Shown piece after piece: positions 24,439 to 36,544 of a stretch of DNA of 64,000 nucleotides. Both the position numbers and the translations under genes were made by a program. The notes below the pieces were generated by a model. That model was not told the origin of the DNA, made no database searches, and worked only from the letters and a program-made list of their open reading frames with translations. The DNA comes from Lactifluus volemus (taxonomy: Eukaryota; Basidiomycota; Agaricomycetes; Russulales; Russulaceae): the NCBI GenBank assembly GCA_022376515.1, contig WTXI01000183.1, positions 1-64,000 of the forward strand, in the 5' to 3' direction. Every line of letters begins with the position of its first letter. Position 1 is the first letter of the stretch.

Positions 24439-25980
24439 CTACTGCTGCAACTTTAACCCTCCGAGGACAACAGGGTGATCAGAATGCTGACGTGCGATGA
24501 TGAATGGCCAGTTGTAGCGGTGAGATTCCTGATAGCCTGATAGTTGAAGCTCCTCCAATGCGGGCAATACCTGCGTGGCCAATTCCCCACTGAGTCCTCG
24601 TAGCGTTGGCACGACGAGTGACTCGGACTCAATACTGCGAGATAGTATATGCAGGGTCTGAACAGCAGTAAATGGCTGGAGGAGTTCTAGCCATTGTGTA
24701 TCGTCCATATCGACTTGCCGAATCGGCCCAGTGTTTTGGATGCTGAGACGATCAATACTAGAGAGGATGAACGAAAGTTGGTTGCATATTTGCGCCACGG
24801 ATGAGACTTGCCAATCTACCGCTCCACAAAAGATGATGAATGAAAAGGTCTCATGAATGGAAGACCGACTCCTTGGCCAAAAAGTCATATGGACGTAGTT
24901 AGCATAAAACCCTATGACGGCAGAGCATGACATAAGTGCTGGTGCATGACTGATGAACCGAGTGAGTTGTTGGATGTCAAAGACCAGCTGATTGAAGAAC
25001 GTTATTTTCATCTCGTCGAGTAGAGGGGCCTCGATTCGGGACATGAGGTCCCCCAAGTACTCGCTGACACCACGGAATTGAAATTTGGTGAGAGCGGGGA
25101 GGACAGCACGTATCAGCGGAGTTGGAGGTCGGGTTATTGGATCAGGACGAGGAGCAGGGGATTTGAAACCGATGGAAAGCTTGGTGAGTCTGGTCAAGGA
25201 AGAGACACACGTGGCCATTGCCTCAGGCGAAATGTGACCACTATGCGGTGTCCAATTAAGGTGGAGACTGACAAGGTCATTGGATGACAAAAGAAGTCGA
25301 GGTAATGTTGGAAATGGAATTCCTAACAAATCGAGTGATCGTAGACGTGGGGCGGATCCACCTAAGAACGTATTGGGAAGCTCCGGCACAGCGCCATCTG
25401 GCCATTTCATCCGAAGAGAAAGATATTCCAAATCCGGAAATGGCTCCTGCATCACTGCGACCAAACGCTCCAGTGGTATCCATTTTCCAATGAAACAAAT
25501 GTTGCGTACACGGTTAGGGTGCTCGAGTGCAGCGATCATGTTATCTTCAGCTTGAGGATAAATAAAGAAGGACTCTATGTCGATAGGCAAGGGGGGCCAG
25601 ATATCCAGCATCTTCCTCACAGGAGTCCTGTCGCTGCAAAAAAGGTGGAGATCGAGACGAAGTGGGGATGCAAACACGACATATCGCCATCTTTGGCAAA
25701 CATGCACTAGCCTGGACCATGCGATCGCTCGGCGGTCCGAGTACACAGGAACATCCTGATGTATGCAGAAGTCGAAGATGTCTAGGAGGACTTCATCTGG
25801 AAGCGAACAGATTGTAACACGGGGTGAAATTCGACCTGCATCGTAGAATAAGACATCGTTGTGAGTGTATCCGATACCACGTACCTCTCCTGCGCTTCCA
25901 TATTTTGCAAATTTTAGAAGTGTTGGAGGGTGAGTGACGGGGGATATCAGTGCTCCTTGATTGGGAGCTTGACAGTACAT
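24439..25980 (-). CDS. F-box-like/LRR protein, FB1 copy e
   Basis: A single uninterrupted frame of 513 residues starts at a true ATG (MYCQAPNQGALISPVTHP). It runs straight into the F-box-like core (SLPDEVLLDIFDFC, then SRLVHVCQRWRYVV) and leucine-rich repeats. The small first exon of other FB1 genes is largely deleted here, and splicing the ancestral intron would be out of frame. This copy probably either reads through or is impaired. The same upstream frame is open only in copy f. F-box assignment is strong; the N-terminus is uncertain. Confidence 0.78.
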   Translation of the reverse strand: MYCQAPNQGALISPVTHPPTLLKFAKYGSAGEVRGIGYTHNDVLFYDAGRISPRVTICSLPDEVLLDIFDFCIHQDVPVYSDRRAIAWSRLVHVCQRWRYVVFASPLRLDLHLFCSDRTPVRKMLDIWPPLPIDIESFFIYPQAEDNMIAALEHPNRVRNICFIGKWIPLERLVAVMQEPFPDLEYLSLRMKWPDGAVPELPNTFLGGSAPRLRSLDLLGIPFPTLPRLLLSSNDLVSLHLNWTPHSGHISPEAMATCVSSLTRLTKLSIGFKSPAPRPDPITRPPTPLIRAVLPALTKFQFRGVSEYLGDLMSRIEAPLLDEMKITFFNQLVFDIQQLTRFISHAPALMSCSAVIGFYANYVHMTFWPRSRSSIHETFSFIIFCGAVDWQVSSVAQICNQLSFILSSIDRLSIQNTGPIRQVDMDDTQWLELLQPFTAVQTLHILSRSIESESLVVPTLRGLSGELATQVLPALEELQLSGYQESHRYNWPFIIARQHSDHPVVLGGLKLQQ

Positions 25981-26239
25981 GGCTGATGAGTTTGCGAGTG
26001 CGCCTGATTAGGATACTAGTAGAAAGTCAGGTACTTTGAAATAGGACCAGTGAGAGGTCTTTTGACGTACTTGAGAGGGTTCATCGAAGCGTGCGGTGAC
26101 AATGAGAAGAGAAGTTGACAGAGAGGCTGTGTTTTCAACCACGTGCGGACACAGCATTTCATTTGCCTTGGTGCCAAGCTGATTGGGCATGTCTTTAGTA
26201 TCAGGACGGAAGATTTCTGCTTTTTACGGTATAGGACCT

Positions 26240-27480
26240 CTCCATCGTGCGATCACACTTTCATCGCTCAATTGCAACGTCCCCGCTGCCATCGCAGACG
26301 TCGGCTATATCAAAGGTACAACCACGGTGGCTCCGGGATGGAACGGATCTCCTTCAAAGAGTGCAAATTGGGGTCGTCGGTACGTGGCCTTCTTGTCTCC
26401 GAGTCCACGTGTTTTTCATCACCACCTTTCCCGCTGCTGGCCAACTTTGATATTTATGTGATCGGTACCAAGCAAAAGTCAAGCTGCTCACCTATTGCAT
26501 ACAGAACAACATCAGGCTTTTCCTCCGTGGGTGCTGACACAAAGTCGGACCCGACGCGCATCGAAATTGCTGGCCTATCTGCGACACCCATATGACCCAC
26601 TCGTGCGCGCCGTGCGCCAACGTCTTCGCGCTGTCCTCTCCCCCTCTGAGCGGTCATCTCCGCGGATGCCGACGCCGACGATGACCCATCTGCACCCTCA
26701 CCCGCCTTCTCCGCGCGCGAATACTCAATCCCGGTGGTATACTCATCCGAGATACCCAGCGATGACGTGACGTCGCTCCCGTTGGCCAATTCTGAGCTCG
26801 CTGGGCTCCGTGGACGAACTGGCGCCTCTGCACTACTTTCGCGGACGCATCTTGCCCGTGCTTGGTCTGCTCTCGGTCTGCACATCGCGATCTATGTGTC
26901 GTGTGAGCTCGCAGGCGGACCGATCAAACCACCGTCGGTGCGCCATCGTAAGAGGTTTCATGAATGGATGTGGAAGGACCTATTGCCCAGCGAGTCGCAT
27001 CGCTGGCAAACAAATCAAGTACGCATCCCTTTCTCCTTCTTTCGAGCGCGCGCTCCCCCAGCTAACCCGAGTCCCTTTTTATAGTTCGCTCCCGCTGGCG
27101 ACGGCCGACTCGGACATTGCGTTTCTCAATGATGATTTTGCACTCGGCGGTCGATCGTGCGGCCCCACGCAGCATGCGTGTGGCCCACTCTGATGCGCTG
27201 GGATCCCCGTTCGCCTCTCAGCCTCAAACATTGCGTCGTGGGGGAGATGAAGGAAGTAGCACGATGTCGCGTGTCTTTTCCAGGCATGATGAAGGGACAC
27301 GAAGCGGATCTGAGTCTCACCCCGCCACGGGGCTACGTCGACACGCTTGGAGAGCCGATCGATCCCGCTCGGTTCGACACCGGGATCGTTATCAGCAGCT
27401 CTGAGGAGGTGTAGGGCATCGAGGCTGCTCGTGTCGCGCAGGCATGGCGATTTCGCGAGTGGGAGTTCCGTTAAAGGTTT
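26240..27480 (+). pseudogene. Family P relic (copy P8)
   Basis: Family P copy with the full order of blocks. Readable parts include DGTDLLQRVQIGVV, then SDPTRIEIAGLSA, SSEIPSDDVTSLPLANSELA, a shortened ALGLHIAIYVSCEL, and GYVDTLGEPIDPARFDTGIV ending at a TAG (about 27412). That stop falls where other copies read VWGVEA. Its 3' part is almost identical to positions 1-480, evidence of recent block duplication. Confidence 0.5.
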
Positions 27481-27775
27481 TGGATGCCTAAGGTTTTCCA
27501 CGCATTGCATTGCAATACCATCAGCTTATGATTATAATAAACGTAGGGCAGCCTGTACAGTATCTATGGGTTGTCCTTCGGCCCAATCAAATCTGTCCTG
27601 TTCGTGGCTCGTGCGGTGTCCATGCGGCTATATACATCTTATAACATTATATCGAGGGCGTGTCCCTGAAGAAGAATTAGATATATACAGGGAAAGCATA
27701 GCGAGATAACAGGAATAGCACGAATCAACGGGGGGTAACTAGGAGTGGAAGGGGTTGGAGACAGCATTGAGTATC

Positions 27776-29213
27776 CTACCACATCCACCCTCGGCGGACA
27801 GCCACAGGGTGATCAGAATGCTGACGTGCGATGATGAATGGCCAGTTGTCAAATGCGTGATAATACCCTTCTAGTTGAAGCTCCTCCAATGCGGGTAATA
27901 CCTGCGTGGCCAATTCCCCACTGAGTCCCCGTAGCGCTGACAGGACCCGTGACTGGATGTTGTCAGATATACGCAGGGTCTGGACAGCAGTAAATGGCTG
28001 GAAGAGTTCCAGCCATTGTGCTTCGTCTCGACTCAGCGATTCATTGATTCCAAACCCTTCGATGTAGAGCTCTTCAATACTAGACAGGACGACCGAAAGC
28101 TGGTTGCATATTTGCACCACAGACGAGACTTGCCGATCTAACCCTATGCGTGGGATTTTGAATTGCAGGACTTCGTTAATGGAGGTCCGAGTCTTTGATG
28201 AAAAAGCGACGTAGATACTATCAAAATTTATGCTTGCTGTATAGAATGGCATAAGTGCTGGTGCATGACCGATGAACCGAGGGAGTTGTTGGATGCTAAA
28301 GACCAGCTGATTGAGGACTGTAATGCGCGCGGCACGGAGTAGAGGGGCATCGGTTCGGGCCATGAGGTCCTCCAAGTACTGGCTGACGCCATGAAAACCA
28401 AATTTGGTGAGAGCAGGGAGGACAACGCGCGTCAGCGGAGGTGGATGTCGGGTTGCTGGATCAGGACGAGAAGTTGGGGATATGAAACCGATGGAAAGAT
28501 TGGTGAGCCTGGTTGAGGCAGAGATACACGTAGCCATTGCCTCGGGCGAAATGTAACCACTCTGCGGTATCCGGTCAAGGGAGAGATCGACAAGGTCATT
28601 GGATGACAAAAGAAGTCGAGGTAATGTTGGAAATGGAATGCTATCCAAAGTTAGTGATCGTAAACGTGGGGCGGATCCACCTAAGAACGTATTGGGAAGC
28701 ACCAGCACAGTCCCTTCTATATGAAGAAAAAGATTTTCCAGTTCCGGAAATGGCTCCTGCATCACTGCGACCAAACGCTCCAGTGAAATCGTTATTCTAC
28801 CGAGCCAAATGTTGCGTACACGGTTAGGGTGCTTGAGTGCAGCGATTATGTTATCCTCAGCTTGAGGATCAACAGAGAAGTAATGTATTTCAATAGGCAA
28901 GGGGGGCCAGATATCCAGCATCTTCCTCACAGGAGTCCTGTCTGCGCAAAAAAGGCGGAGGTCGAGACGAAGTGGGGATGCAAATACGATGTATCGCCAT
29001 CTTTGGCATACATGCACTAGCTTGAACCATGCCCTCGCTCGGAGCCCCGCAATATCAGGTAGGCAGAATTCGAAGATGTCTAGGAGGACTTCATCTGGAA
29101 GTGACAAGATTGTAACACGGCGACCTACATCATACAATAAGACATCGTTGTGAGTGTAACCGATATCACGTACATTGTCGTCGATTCCACCTTGATCCCT
29201 TGGACCATCCCAT
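27776..29213 (-). CDS. F-box-like/LRR protein, FB1 copy f
   Basis: F-box-like protein of 462 residues. Exon 1 (29174-29213) begins MGWSKGSRWN, the intron is 29125-29173 with GTACGT and GTAG borders, and exon 2 (27776-29124) begins RVTILSLPDEVLLDIFEFC. Alternatively, an uninterrupted frame from an ATG at 29308 gives 510 residues without splicing. The C-terminal half is closest to copy g. Leucine-rich segments such as LPRLLLSSNDLVDLSL are clear. The expected role, by family, is an SCF adaptor. Confidence 0.85.
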
Positions 29214-29559
29214 GCGCTTTCCTGTCTTGTGGATTTTAGAAGGAGAAGTGTTGGAGGGTGAGTAAGGGGGGATATCATTGCTCCTTGATTGGGAGCTTGA
29301 CAATGCATGGCTGATAAGTTTGCGAGTGCGCCTGATTAGGGTACCAGTATAAAGTCAGGTACTTTGAAACAGGGTCAGTGAGAGGTCTTTTGACGTACTG
29401 GAGAGGGTTCATCGAAAAGTGCGGTGACAATGAGAAGAGAAGTATGGAAAGTAGTTATATTGTTGTTGATAGACGGGCTGTGTTTTCAACATGCGTGTTG
29501 TTTGCCTCGTGGATATGTCAGTCACTGTGACTGAATCGCCCCATCGTCATGATCACACT

Positions 29560-29665
29560 TTCCTCGCTCAATCTCAACGTCACCGCTGCGTTGGCTGACG
29601 TCGTCCATTTCAAAAGTACAGTTATGGTGCGTCCCGCACATGCTGCGAGCTATCACGTCCTTTGG
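29560..29665 (+). pseudogene. Family P 5' fragment (copy P9), truncated by an insertion
   Basis: Only the first conserved block of family P remains (NLNVTAALADVVHFKSTVMV at about 29568). The sequence departs from all other copies at about 29665, where an unrelated repeat-rich segment begins. The downstream exons are gone. Confidence 0.5.
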
Positions 29666-30725
29666 TGTTGAAAACGAATGTGGAGGCCATCAGTATTTTG
29701 GCATTTTGGTTTCCAGGGGTTTCTACACCTGAGAAACCCGTAAAAACCTAAAAAAAAAAACCAGAAAACCAGACACTTGGAAACCTATGTAATTACTATG
29801 TAACAGCCTGGAGAGAAATCAATATAAGGGACGGTAACTACCTAATCAAGGCAAAGCCGCGTTGCGGCTAAGACTTGGATTAGTCTTGATTAGGTAGTTA
29901 CCGCAATATTTGATTTTCTCTTCGGGGTCATGAGCTGGTATCTGAGTTTCCAGGTTTCCAAGTTCCCGGAAACCTGAAAATCAGTTGAAACCCAGAAACT
30001 ATTTTGCCATTCTGCTGATGGCACGGAGAATGAACACACGTGGAGACAAAGGAGCAAGGGGACAAGATCACGTGGAGAAAAAAGATTGGGGACACGCAGA
30101 TCATCATCGGCAGCGGATGCGTCTCAGGCTTCGTATTTTGGTATATATGTAGACTAGAGTGGCTGAATAGATTTGTGGGCCAGCCACTCGGTCTTGGCAT
30201 GCACGAGGCAGGCTAGTGCAGTGTTGTGCAGTGTTGTGCCGGTCGGTGACCTCAGGCCAAAGTCACTGACCGTAAATCGTGAGAAAGTCACTAAAGGTCG
30301 TCAACGGTCACACGTCCGTGACTTTGCGGGTGCCAGCACTGCCATGATCACTGCCATGGGGTCCTGCCTCTGTGTGCGCAAGGGTTGTGGCTACATCAGA
30401 CCTATTCTACTTAAGGTAATTTTGAACTCATCGTGCGAACACGATATCCCATTATGTACATACAATGCAAATATCAATTGCATTACATAATATACTGGGA
30501 CACCCCCTGGCACTCAATAAGGTCGTGGTCATGGTTTGGTTGCGAGAAGTCACATCGGTGACAGTCGGCGACTTTAACGACAGTCTTGCGACCGGCACAA
30601 CACTGGTGTTGTGCGGTCACTGACCGGAAGTCAAAAGTCAGGTCACGTGCATGCTGACTTGTCAGTGACCAGTCAGTGACTTTAAAACGACAGTGACTTT
30701 CGACTTCGCATGGGAATGCCAAAAC
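29665..30725. mobile_element. Unclassified insertion rich in inverted repeats
   Basis: About 1.06 kb replaces the body of a family P copy. It holds a nested stem-loop: perfect 19-bp arms at 29832-29850 and 29885-29903 around an inner AGCCGC-GTT-GCGGCT hairpin. A second inverted repeat of 15 bp (GTGTTGTGCCGGTCG at 30231-30245, inverted at 30589-30603) flanks a region full of CACTGACC-like words. A GCACAACAC/GTGTTGTGC palindrome lies at about 30596-30615. No transposase ORF is present, so it could be one or two non-autonomous elements. The family is not recognised. Confidence 0.5.
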
Positions 30726-30869
30726 CGCAATCATATCACATTATATCGAGAGCATATCCCTGAAGAAGAATTAGATATATACAGGGAAAGCATAGCAAGA
30801 CAATAGGAATAGCACGAATCAACGGGGTGTGACTAGGAGTGGAAGGGGTTGGAGACAGCATTGAGTATC

Positions 30870-32340
30870 CTACCACGTCCACTCTCCGAGTTGGCGGACA
30901 GCCACAGGGTGATCAGAATGTTGACGTGCGATGATGAATGGCCAGTTGTCAGATGCGTGATAATACCCTCCTAGTTGAAGCTCCTCCAATGCGGGTAATA
31001 CCTGCGTGGCCAATTCCCCTCTGAGTCCCCGTAGCGACAGGACGCGTGACTGGATGTTATCAGATATACGCAGGGTCTGGACAGCAGTAAATGGCTGGAA
31101 GAGTTCCAGCCATTGTGTTTCGTCCATATCAACTCGACCCAGCGATCCATTGATTCCAAACCCTTCGATGTAGAGCTCTTCAATACTAGACAGGACGAAC
31201 GAAAGCTGGTTGCATATTTGCGCTACAGACGAGACTTGCCAATCTAACCCTATGCATGGGATTTTGAATTTCAGGACCTCGTTAATGGAGGACCGTCTCC
31301 TTGATGAAAAAGCGACGTAGATACTATCAAATTTTATCCTTGCTGTATAGAATGGCATAAGCGCTGGTGCATGACCGATGAACCGAGGGAGTTGTTGGAT
31401 GTCAAAGATCAGTTGATTGAAGAATGTAATGTGCGCGGCACGGAGTAGAGGGGCATCGGTTCGGGTCATGATGTCCTCCAAGTACTGGCTGACGCCATGA
31501 AAACCAAATTTGGTGAGAGCAGGGAGGACAACGCGTGTCAGCGGAGGTGGATGTCGGGTTGCTGGATCAGGACGAGAAGTTGGGGATATGAAACCGATGG
31601 AAAGATTGGTGAGCCTGGTTGAGGCAGAGATACACGCAGCCATTGCCTCGGGTGAAATGTAACCATTCTGCGGTATCCGGTCAAGGGCGAGATCGACAAG
31701 GTCATTGGATGACAAAAGAAGTTGAGGTAATGTTGGAAATGGAATGCCATCCAAAGTTAGTGATCGTAAACGTGGGGCGGATCCACCAAAGAATGTATTG
31801 GGAACAATGGGAAGCGCTGACACAGTCCCTTCTATCTGAAGAAAAAGAAAGTCCATTGCTGGAAATGGCTCCTGCATCACTGCGACCAAACGCTCCAGTG
31901 GTAGACTCATACTACTGAGAAAAATCCCGCGCACACGGTTAGGGTGCTCGAGTGCAGCAATTAAGTTATCCTCAACTTGAGGATCAACAGAGTAGTACTG
32001 TATTTGGATAGGCAAGGGGGGCCAAACATCCAGCATCTTCTTCACAGGAGTCCTGGTTGTGCAGAGAAGGCGCAGATCGAGACGAAGTGGGGATCCAAAT
32101 ATGATGGATCGCCATCTTCGACATACACGCACTAGCTTGGGCCATGTTCTCGCTCGCCCGTCCCAACGGTCCGAGTGATCAGGTAGGAAGAATTCAAAGA
32201 TGTCCAGGAGAACTTCATCTGGGAGCGAACAGATCGTAACACGGGGACCTGCATCATACAATAAGACATTGTTGTGAGTGTAGCCGATATCACGTACCTC
32301 GTCTTCGAATCCACCTTGATCCCTTCTTGGAACATCCCAT
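30870..32340 (-). CDS. F-box-like/LRR protein, FB1 copy g
   Basis: F-box-like protein of 473 residues. Exon 1 (32298-32340) begins MGCSKKGSRWIRRR, the intron is 32249-32297 with GTACGT and GCAG borders, and exon 2 is 30870-32248. The F-box-like core reads CSLPDEVLLDIFEFFL, then KLVRVCRRWRSIIF. Leucine-rich repeats follow. It has a small insertion (ALPIVPNTFFGG) relative to other copies. The C-terminal half is nearly the same as copy f, so f and g are recent duplicates despite the insertion between them. Confidence 0.86.
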
Positions 32341-32639
32341 GCGCTTTCCTATCTTGTAAATTTTAGAAGGAGAAGTGTTGGAGGGTGAGTGATGGGGAAT
32401 ATCGGTGCTCCTTGATTGGGAGCTTGACAATACATGATTCATGAGCTTTCGAATGCGTCTGATTAGGGTACTAGTATAAAGTCAGGTACTTTGAAAAAGG
32501 GCCAGTGAGAGGTCTTTTGACGTACAGGACAGGGTTCATCGAAGAGTGCGGTGACAATGAGAAGAGAAGTATGGAAAGTATCGTTGATAGATGTGGATGC
32601 CGCGTCAGGTAATTATATAAGCAGTGCCAATACCGGACG

Positions 32640-33672
32640 GAAGGCCATCATTTTGACGCATTCGATATAGATGTGATTAAAAGTATCGGTACAAACCAAG
32701 CGTCAGGCTGCTCACGCATTGCATACAGAATAACATCAAGGTTTCCTCCATCGACCCTGGCAAAAAGTCGGACCTGACGCGCGTCCAAATTGCTGACCCC
32801 TGACCCGCTCATGTGCGTGGCGGAACAGCGTCTCTGCGGTCTGCGCCCGCTCTGGGTGGTCAGCTCCGCCGAAGCCGATGACGACCCGTCTTCACCCTTT
32901 CCCTTTCCCCGGCCCTTACTTGCCTCCTCTACATGTGAGTACTCAATCCCAATGATATATTCATCCGAGGTTCGCAACGATGACGTGACGTTGCTCCCGC
33001 TGGCCAACTTTGAGCTCGCCAAGGGCTCCGTGGACGGACCGGCGCCTCTGCAAGACTTCCGCATCTTGCCTGTGCTTGGTCCTCTCGGTGCTCTTTGGTC
33101 TGCACATCGCGACCTATGTGTCGTGTGAGCTCGCGGGCCGACCGATCAAACGACCCCTCGCCTGTGCGCCATCGTAACAAGCTCTACAAATGGATGTGGA
33201 AGGACCTGTTTCATCGCGAGTCATGTATCACGGGAAAACAAATCAAGTATGCATGCTTTTTTCCTCCTTTCGGGGCGCGCGCTCCCCCCACTAACCGAGT
33301 CCATTTTATTAGTTCGCTCCCTCTGAAGACGGCCGTGGGCTATCGGTCGTGCCGCCGCACGCTGCGTACGTGCGGCGGTGGGGCGACACCCAACTCCTCA
33401 TACATGGCTCCCTCATGAGATATGGCAAATACGCGCGACATCGCGCGCGATACCTCCTTCATCCCCCCACGACGCAAGTTTTGAGGCTGAGAGGTGCCAG
33501 CGCACAAGCGCGGGCATGGTTATGTCGACGCGCTTGAGGAGCCGATCGATCCCGCTCGGTTCGACAACGGGATCGTTATCTGGAGCTCCAAGGAGGTGTG
33601 TGGCGTTGAGACTGCTCATGTCGCGCAGTTTCGTATTGCGCAGGCGCGGCGATTTTGCGAGTAGACATTGTA
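32640..33672 (+). pseudogene. Family P relic (copy P10)
   Basis: A more diverged family P copy. The acidic block reads SAEADDDPSSPFPFPRP, then SSEVRNDDVTLLPLANFELA. A basic segment (VRHRNKLYKWMWKDL) leads to a donor near 33247 and an acceptor near 33312. The last exon is shortened and frameshifted but keeps an EVC/VALRLLMSR-like stretch and a final FCE-TAG end at about 33664. No known domain is evident. Confidence 0.45.
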
Positions 33673-33839
33673 ATTAACTATTTTTCTGAGATTGTAATCC
33701 TGCATTGCATAATGGTACCAATCGTACATCACATTGGGTGCGTGCGCGTGGTACAAAAGGTATACAGGTGAGCTAATAGGAGTAGCAAGCGTCCAAAGCG
33801 TGGATGAAAGGGAGTGGATACTCTTCCACACTTCTCACA

Positions 33840-34205
33840 CCCTATTCCGTATTGAAAGAACCAGGAATTGTCGCTGAAAATGATTCCGTTTCGGCATCTT
33901 CGGTCAAGCCTTCGGTCAACTGCCCCACTAGCCATGAAATTGCCCTGAGATCTCGCGTGCTCTGATTCCAGTGTGCAACAGTAACAGGGTGGGCAGGACG
34001 CTGACGTGCGATGATGAATGTTTCGATGTCCTGCAGCACTGACCCGGATCCCTGATACCTCACCAGGTGAAGATTGTCCATTGTAGGTTAACACTTCCGT
34101 AGCCAATTCCCCACCGGGCCCCTTGCAGCGCCGACATGACAAGTGATTGCAATGGGCTAGATATACGTAGGGTTTGGAGAGAAGTAAATGATGGATCAAA
34201 GGGTG
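33840..34205 (-). pseudogene. F-box gene C-terminal fragment
   Basis: A minus-strand fragment resembling the C-terminal end of FB1 genes: TLRISSPLQSL, then a GARWGI stretch, MDNLHLVRYQGSG and DIETFIIARQRPAHPVTV. The order matches the ending of FB1 copies (an aromatic/leucine segment, then FIIAR). No F-box region lies upstream; the sequence passes into the FB2 downstream flank at about 34200. It is a truncated relic of a diverged third type. Confidence 0.55.
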
Positions 34206-34731
34206 CAACTAAGAGAGGATACTCTTCCACGCTTCTACGCCCTATCCTCTATTGAAAGAATTGGGGAGAGTGCTGGGATAGGAGATGAACCGCTGAGCAT
34301 AGACTTGCAGTTGCATCTTGTCTGGGAGAAGGTGAGACATAGATCATTGAGGACGCCGGGAAGTGTAGGTAGTTCTGATTGATTAGGTTCAGCATACGGG
34401 AGACCTATGTTCGAAATCATCGGAAATGCTATTTTGGCGATAAGATGGAACTGGACGTACGTTGACGTAACACGAGTAGATATAAAACTTGTATGTTACA
34501 GTCGCACCAGTTATGATGAGACAGGGAATTTCGATAATTTTCTCTCTTGAGAAACTTAGACATGGGATCGAAATAAACAAGGTGGGAGATAAATTGGAAT
34601 GAGAGGAGGTGCAATGAGCGCTACGTAGGATGAGGCGGCAAGTGTTGGTCAGATGTATGTCCGGGAAACGCTCCAGAGAAGTCTAGCTCGCTGGGTGGGA
34701 AGACTGAGTACCGAATGAACTGTGCTATTCT

Positions 34732-36259
34732 CTAACACTGGTCATATGGCTCACTCCAGTCACGACCTAGCTCGTGCCAGTCACAGTATGGCAGACGGTG
34801 GACAGTGACATTGTTATCGGAGTTCTGACAGGCGGCAATGAGTAGCTCTATGGCTCGCTCCTCGAGCTCATCTCTCCAACTCCTGTCGGTAAGGTAGAGA
34901 TTTTGAAGTTCAGGTAATACATCGTTCGCACCTTCCCCTGTGTGTCCTAGCAGCGAGGATAGGATGAACGATACGACGAACGGCCGTATGTTGCTAGACA
35001 AACGCAGGGTCCGCGCAGAAGGAAATAGGCGAAACAGGACCAGCCAAATAGAATGGTCCCTCAAGTTCTCCAAGCCTAAACCCGAAAAGGAATCGTCGCT
35101 CATGATGTTGAGCTCCGTAACACTGGGAAGTAGAGGGGACAGGGTGCACATCTGTGCAATAGATTTGGCTTGGCAACCTGGCGAATAATGGTCGAAATCC
35201 AGCTCGAGCGTTTTGTGAGAATATGACTGATAAAGTCCGATGCCGACGCGAAGGGTACTAAACATTACCTCGGCACGATGGAAGGTTCCGAGGGGGAGTG
35301 AGTGAGAGATGACTTGTGGGATGTCAAACACGTGCGGCTCGTGCTCGTACGTGACCGAGAGTGTTTCGAGTTGAGGAACGTCGATTCGAGCCAGGAGGTC
35401 CTCCGAGTACTCGTAGACACCACGAAACTTGAACTCGGTAAGAGCTGGGAGGACGGCGCGTGTGGGCGGGGGTGCAAGTCGAACCTTTCCGGGCTGTTCG
35501 GGTTCGAAATCAATTTCGAGGCACCTGAGCTTGGTCAGGGCGGAGAGGACTGTGACCATTGCCTCAGGTGGAATATAACCAAGATTGGGTATATTTTGAA
35601 GGTGAAGCTCGGAAAGGTCATTGCAGGACAAAAGAAATTGAGGCAAGGCCGGAAATGGAACGCTACGCATATGGAATGATCGTAGACTTGGGGCGGATCC
35701 ACCTATAAGCGTTGCAGGTAGCGCCGGCACTGGCCCCGACCAGCCACCCAATCCAAGGCGAAGGCATGTTAGTGCAGGGAATGGCATCTGCATATCAGTC
35801 ACTCTGGCAAAGTTCCCCCATTCTGAGGATGATAGCTCAAAACGCAATTCGCATATGCGGTCACGGTGCTCAAGAGCAGCGATGAGGTTACCCGGAGCAT
35901 CATAACAGCATATTTCGATGGGAAAGGGCGGCGAGACATCCAACATTTCTCTCAAAGAAGAACTGTGACGATCTGAGTAGTAAAGGCGTAGGTCGAGACG
36001 GAGTGGGGATGAAAACACAACGTATCTCCATCTTTGGCATACGTGTACCAGGTCACGCCACACCCGTGGCCACGGCCCCGGCCATAGATATGTGGGTTCC
36101 AAGGCAACCTGTCGGCAAAAGTCGAAAATCGTTAAAAGGGTTTCATCGGGGAGCGCTTCGATTGGAGAAATCTGGCCTAGAACACACAAGTAAGTAATCA
36201 TCGTACGGGCCACGGACAAGAGACATACGATTCCCCAGGCTTTCGCTGGTGTTCAACAT
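34732..36259 (-). CDS. F-box-like/LRR protein, FB2 copy c
   Basis: FB2 subfamily protein of 491 residues. Exon 1 (36229-36259) starts MLNTSESLGN, the intron is 36177-36228 with GTATGT and CTAG borders, and exon 2 is 34732-36176. The F-box-like core reads ALPDETLLTIFDFC, then RDLVHVCQRWRYVV, followed by leucine-rich segments (LPQFLLSCNDLSELHL). The C-terminus is extended relative to copy a. No internal stop was seen, so it is probably functional. Peroxidase pseudogene C lies upstream, as with other FB2 copies. Confidence 0.87.
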
Positions 36260-36544
36260 GCCTTCCTGTATCGTAGGTCTCAGAATGGCCATATGTGTGA
36301 TCGGTTGGACTCCAGAGGTTAGGGATGGTGAGAGATGCTAATACTGTTCTTAAGGGAAAGGCGCTGATGAGCGATGAGCGTTGGTTGGATGTTAGCGCGC
36401 GTCAGTCACGATTTCATTCTCCGCCATTCGCTCAGACAGGCGGCGGCTGGGTGATAATGGTAGTTTGGCCTCAAAGCACATACACGCAACGATGCTATCA
36501 TTGAGAAAACAATGGTATTGGCTGTAGAACTACTACATAACGTA

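Noticed and set aside
30173..30734. Short frames inside the inverted-repeat insertion
   Set aside because: They lie in repetitive CACTGACC-type sequence and show no protein features.
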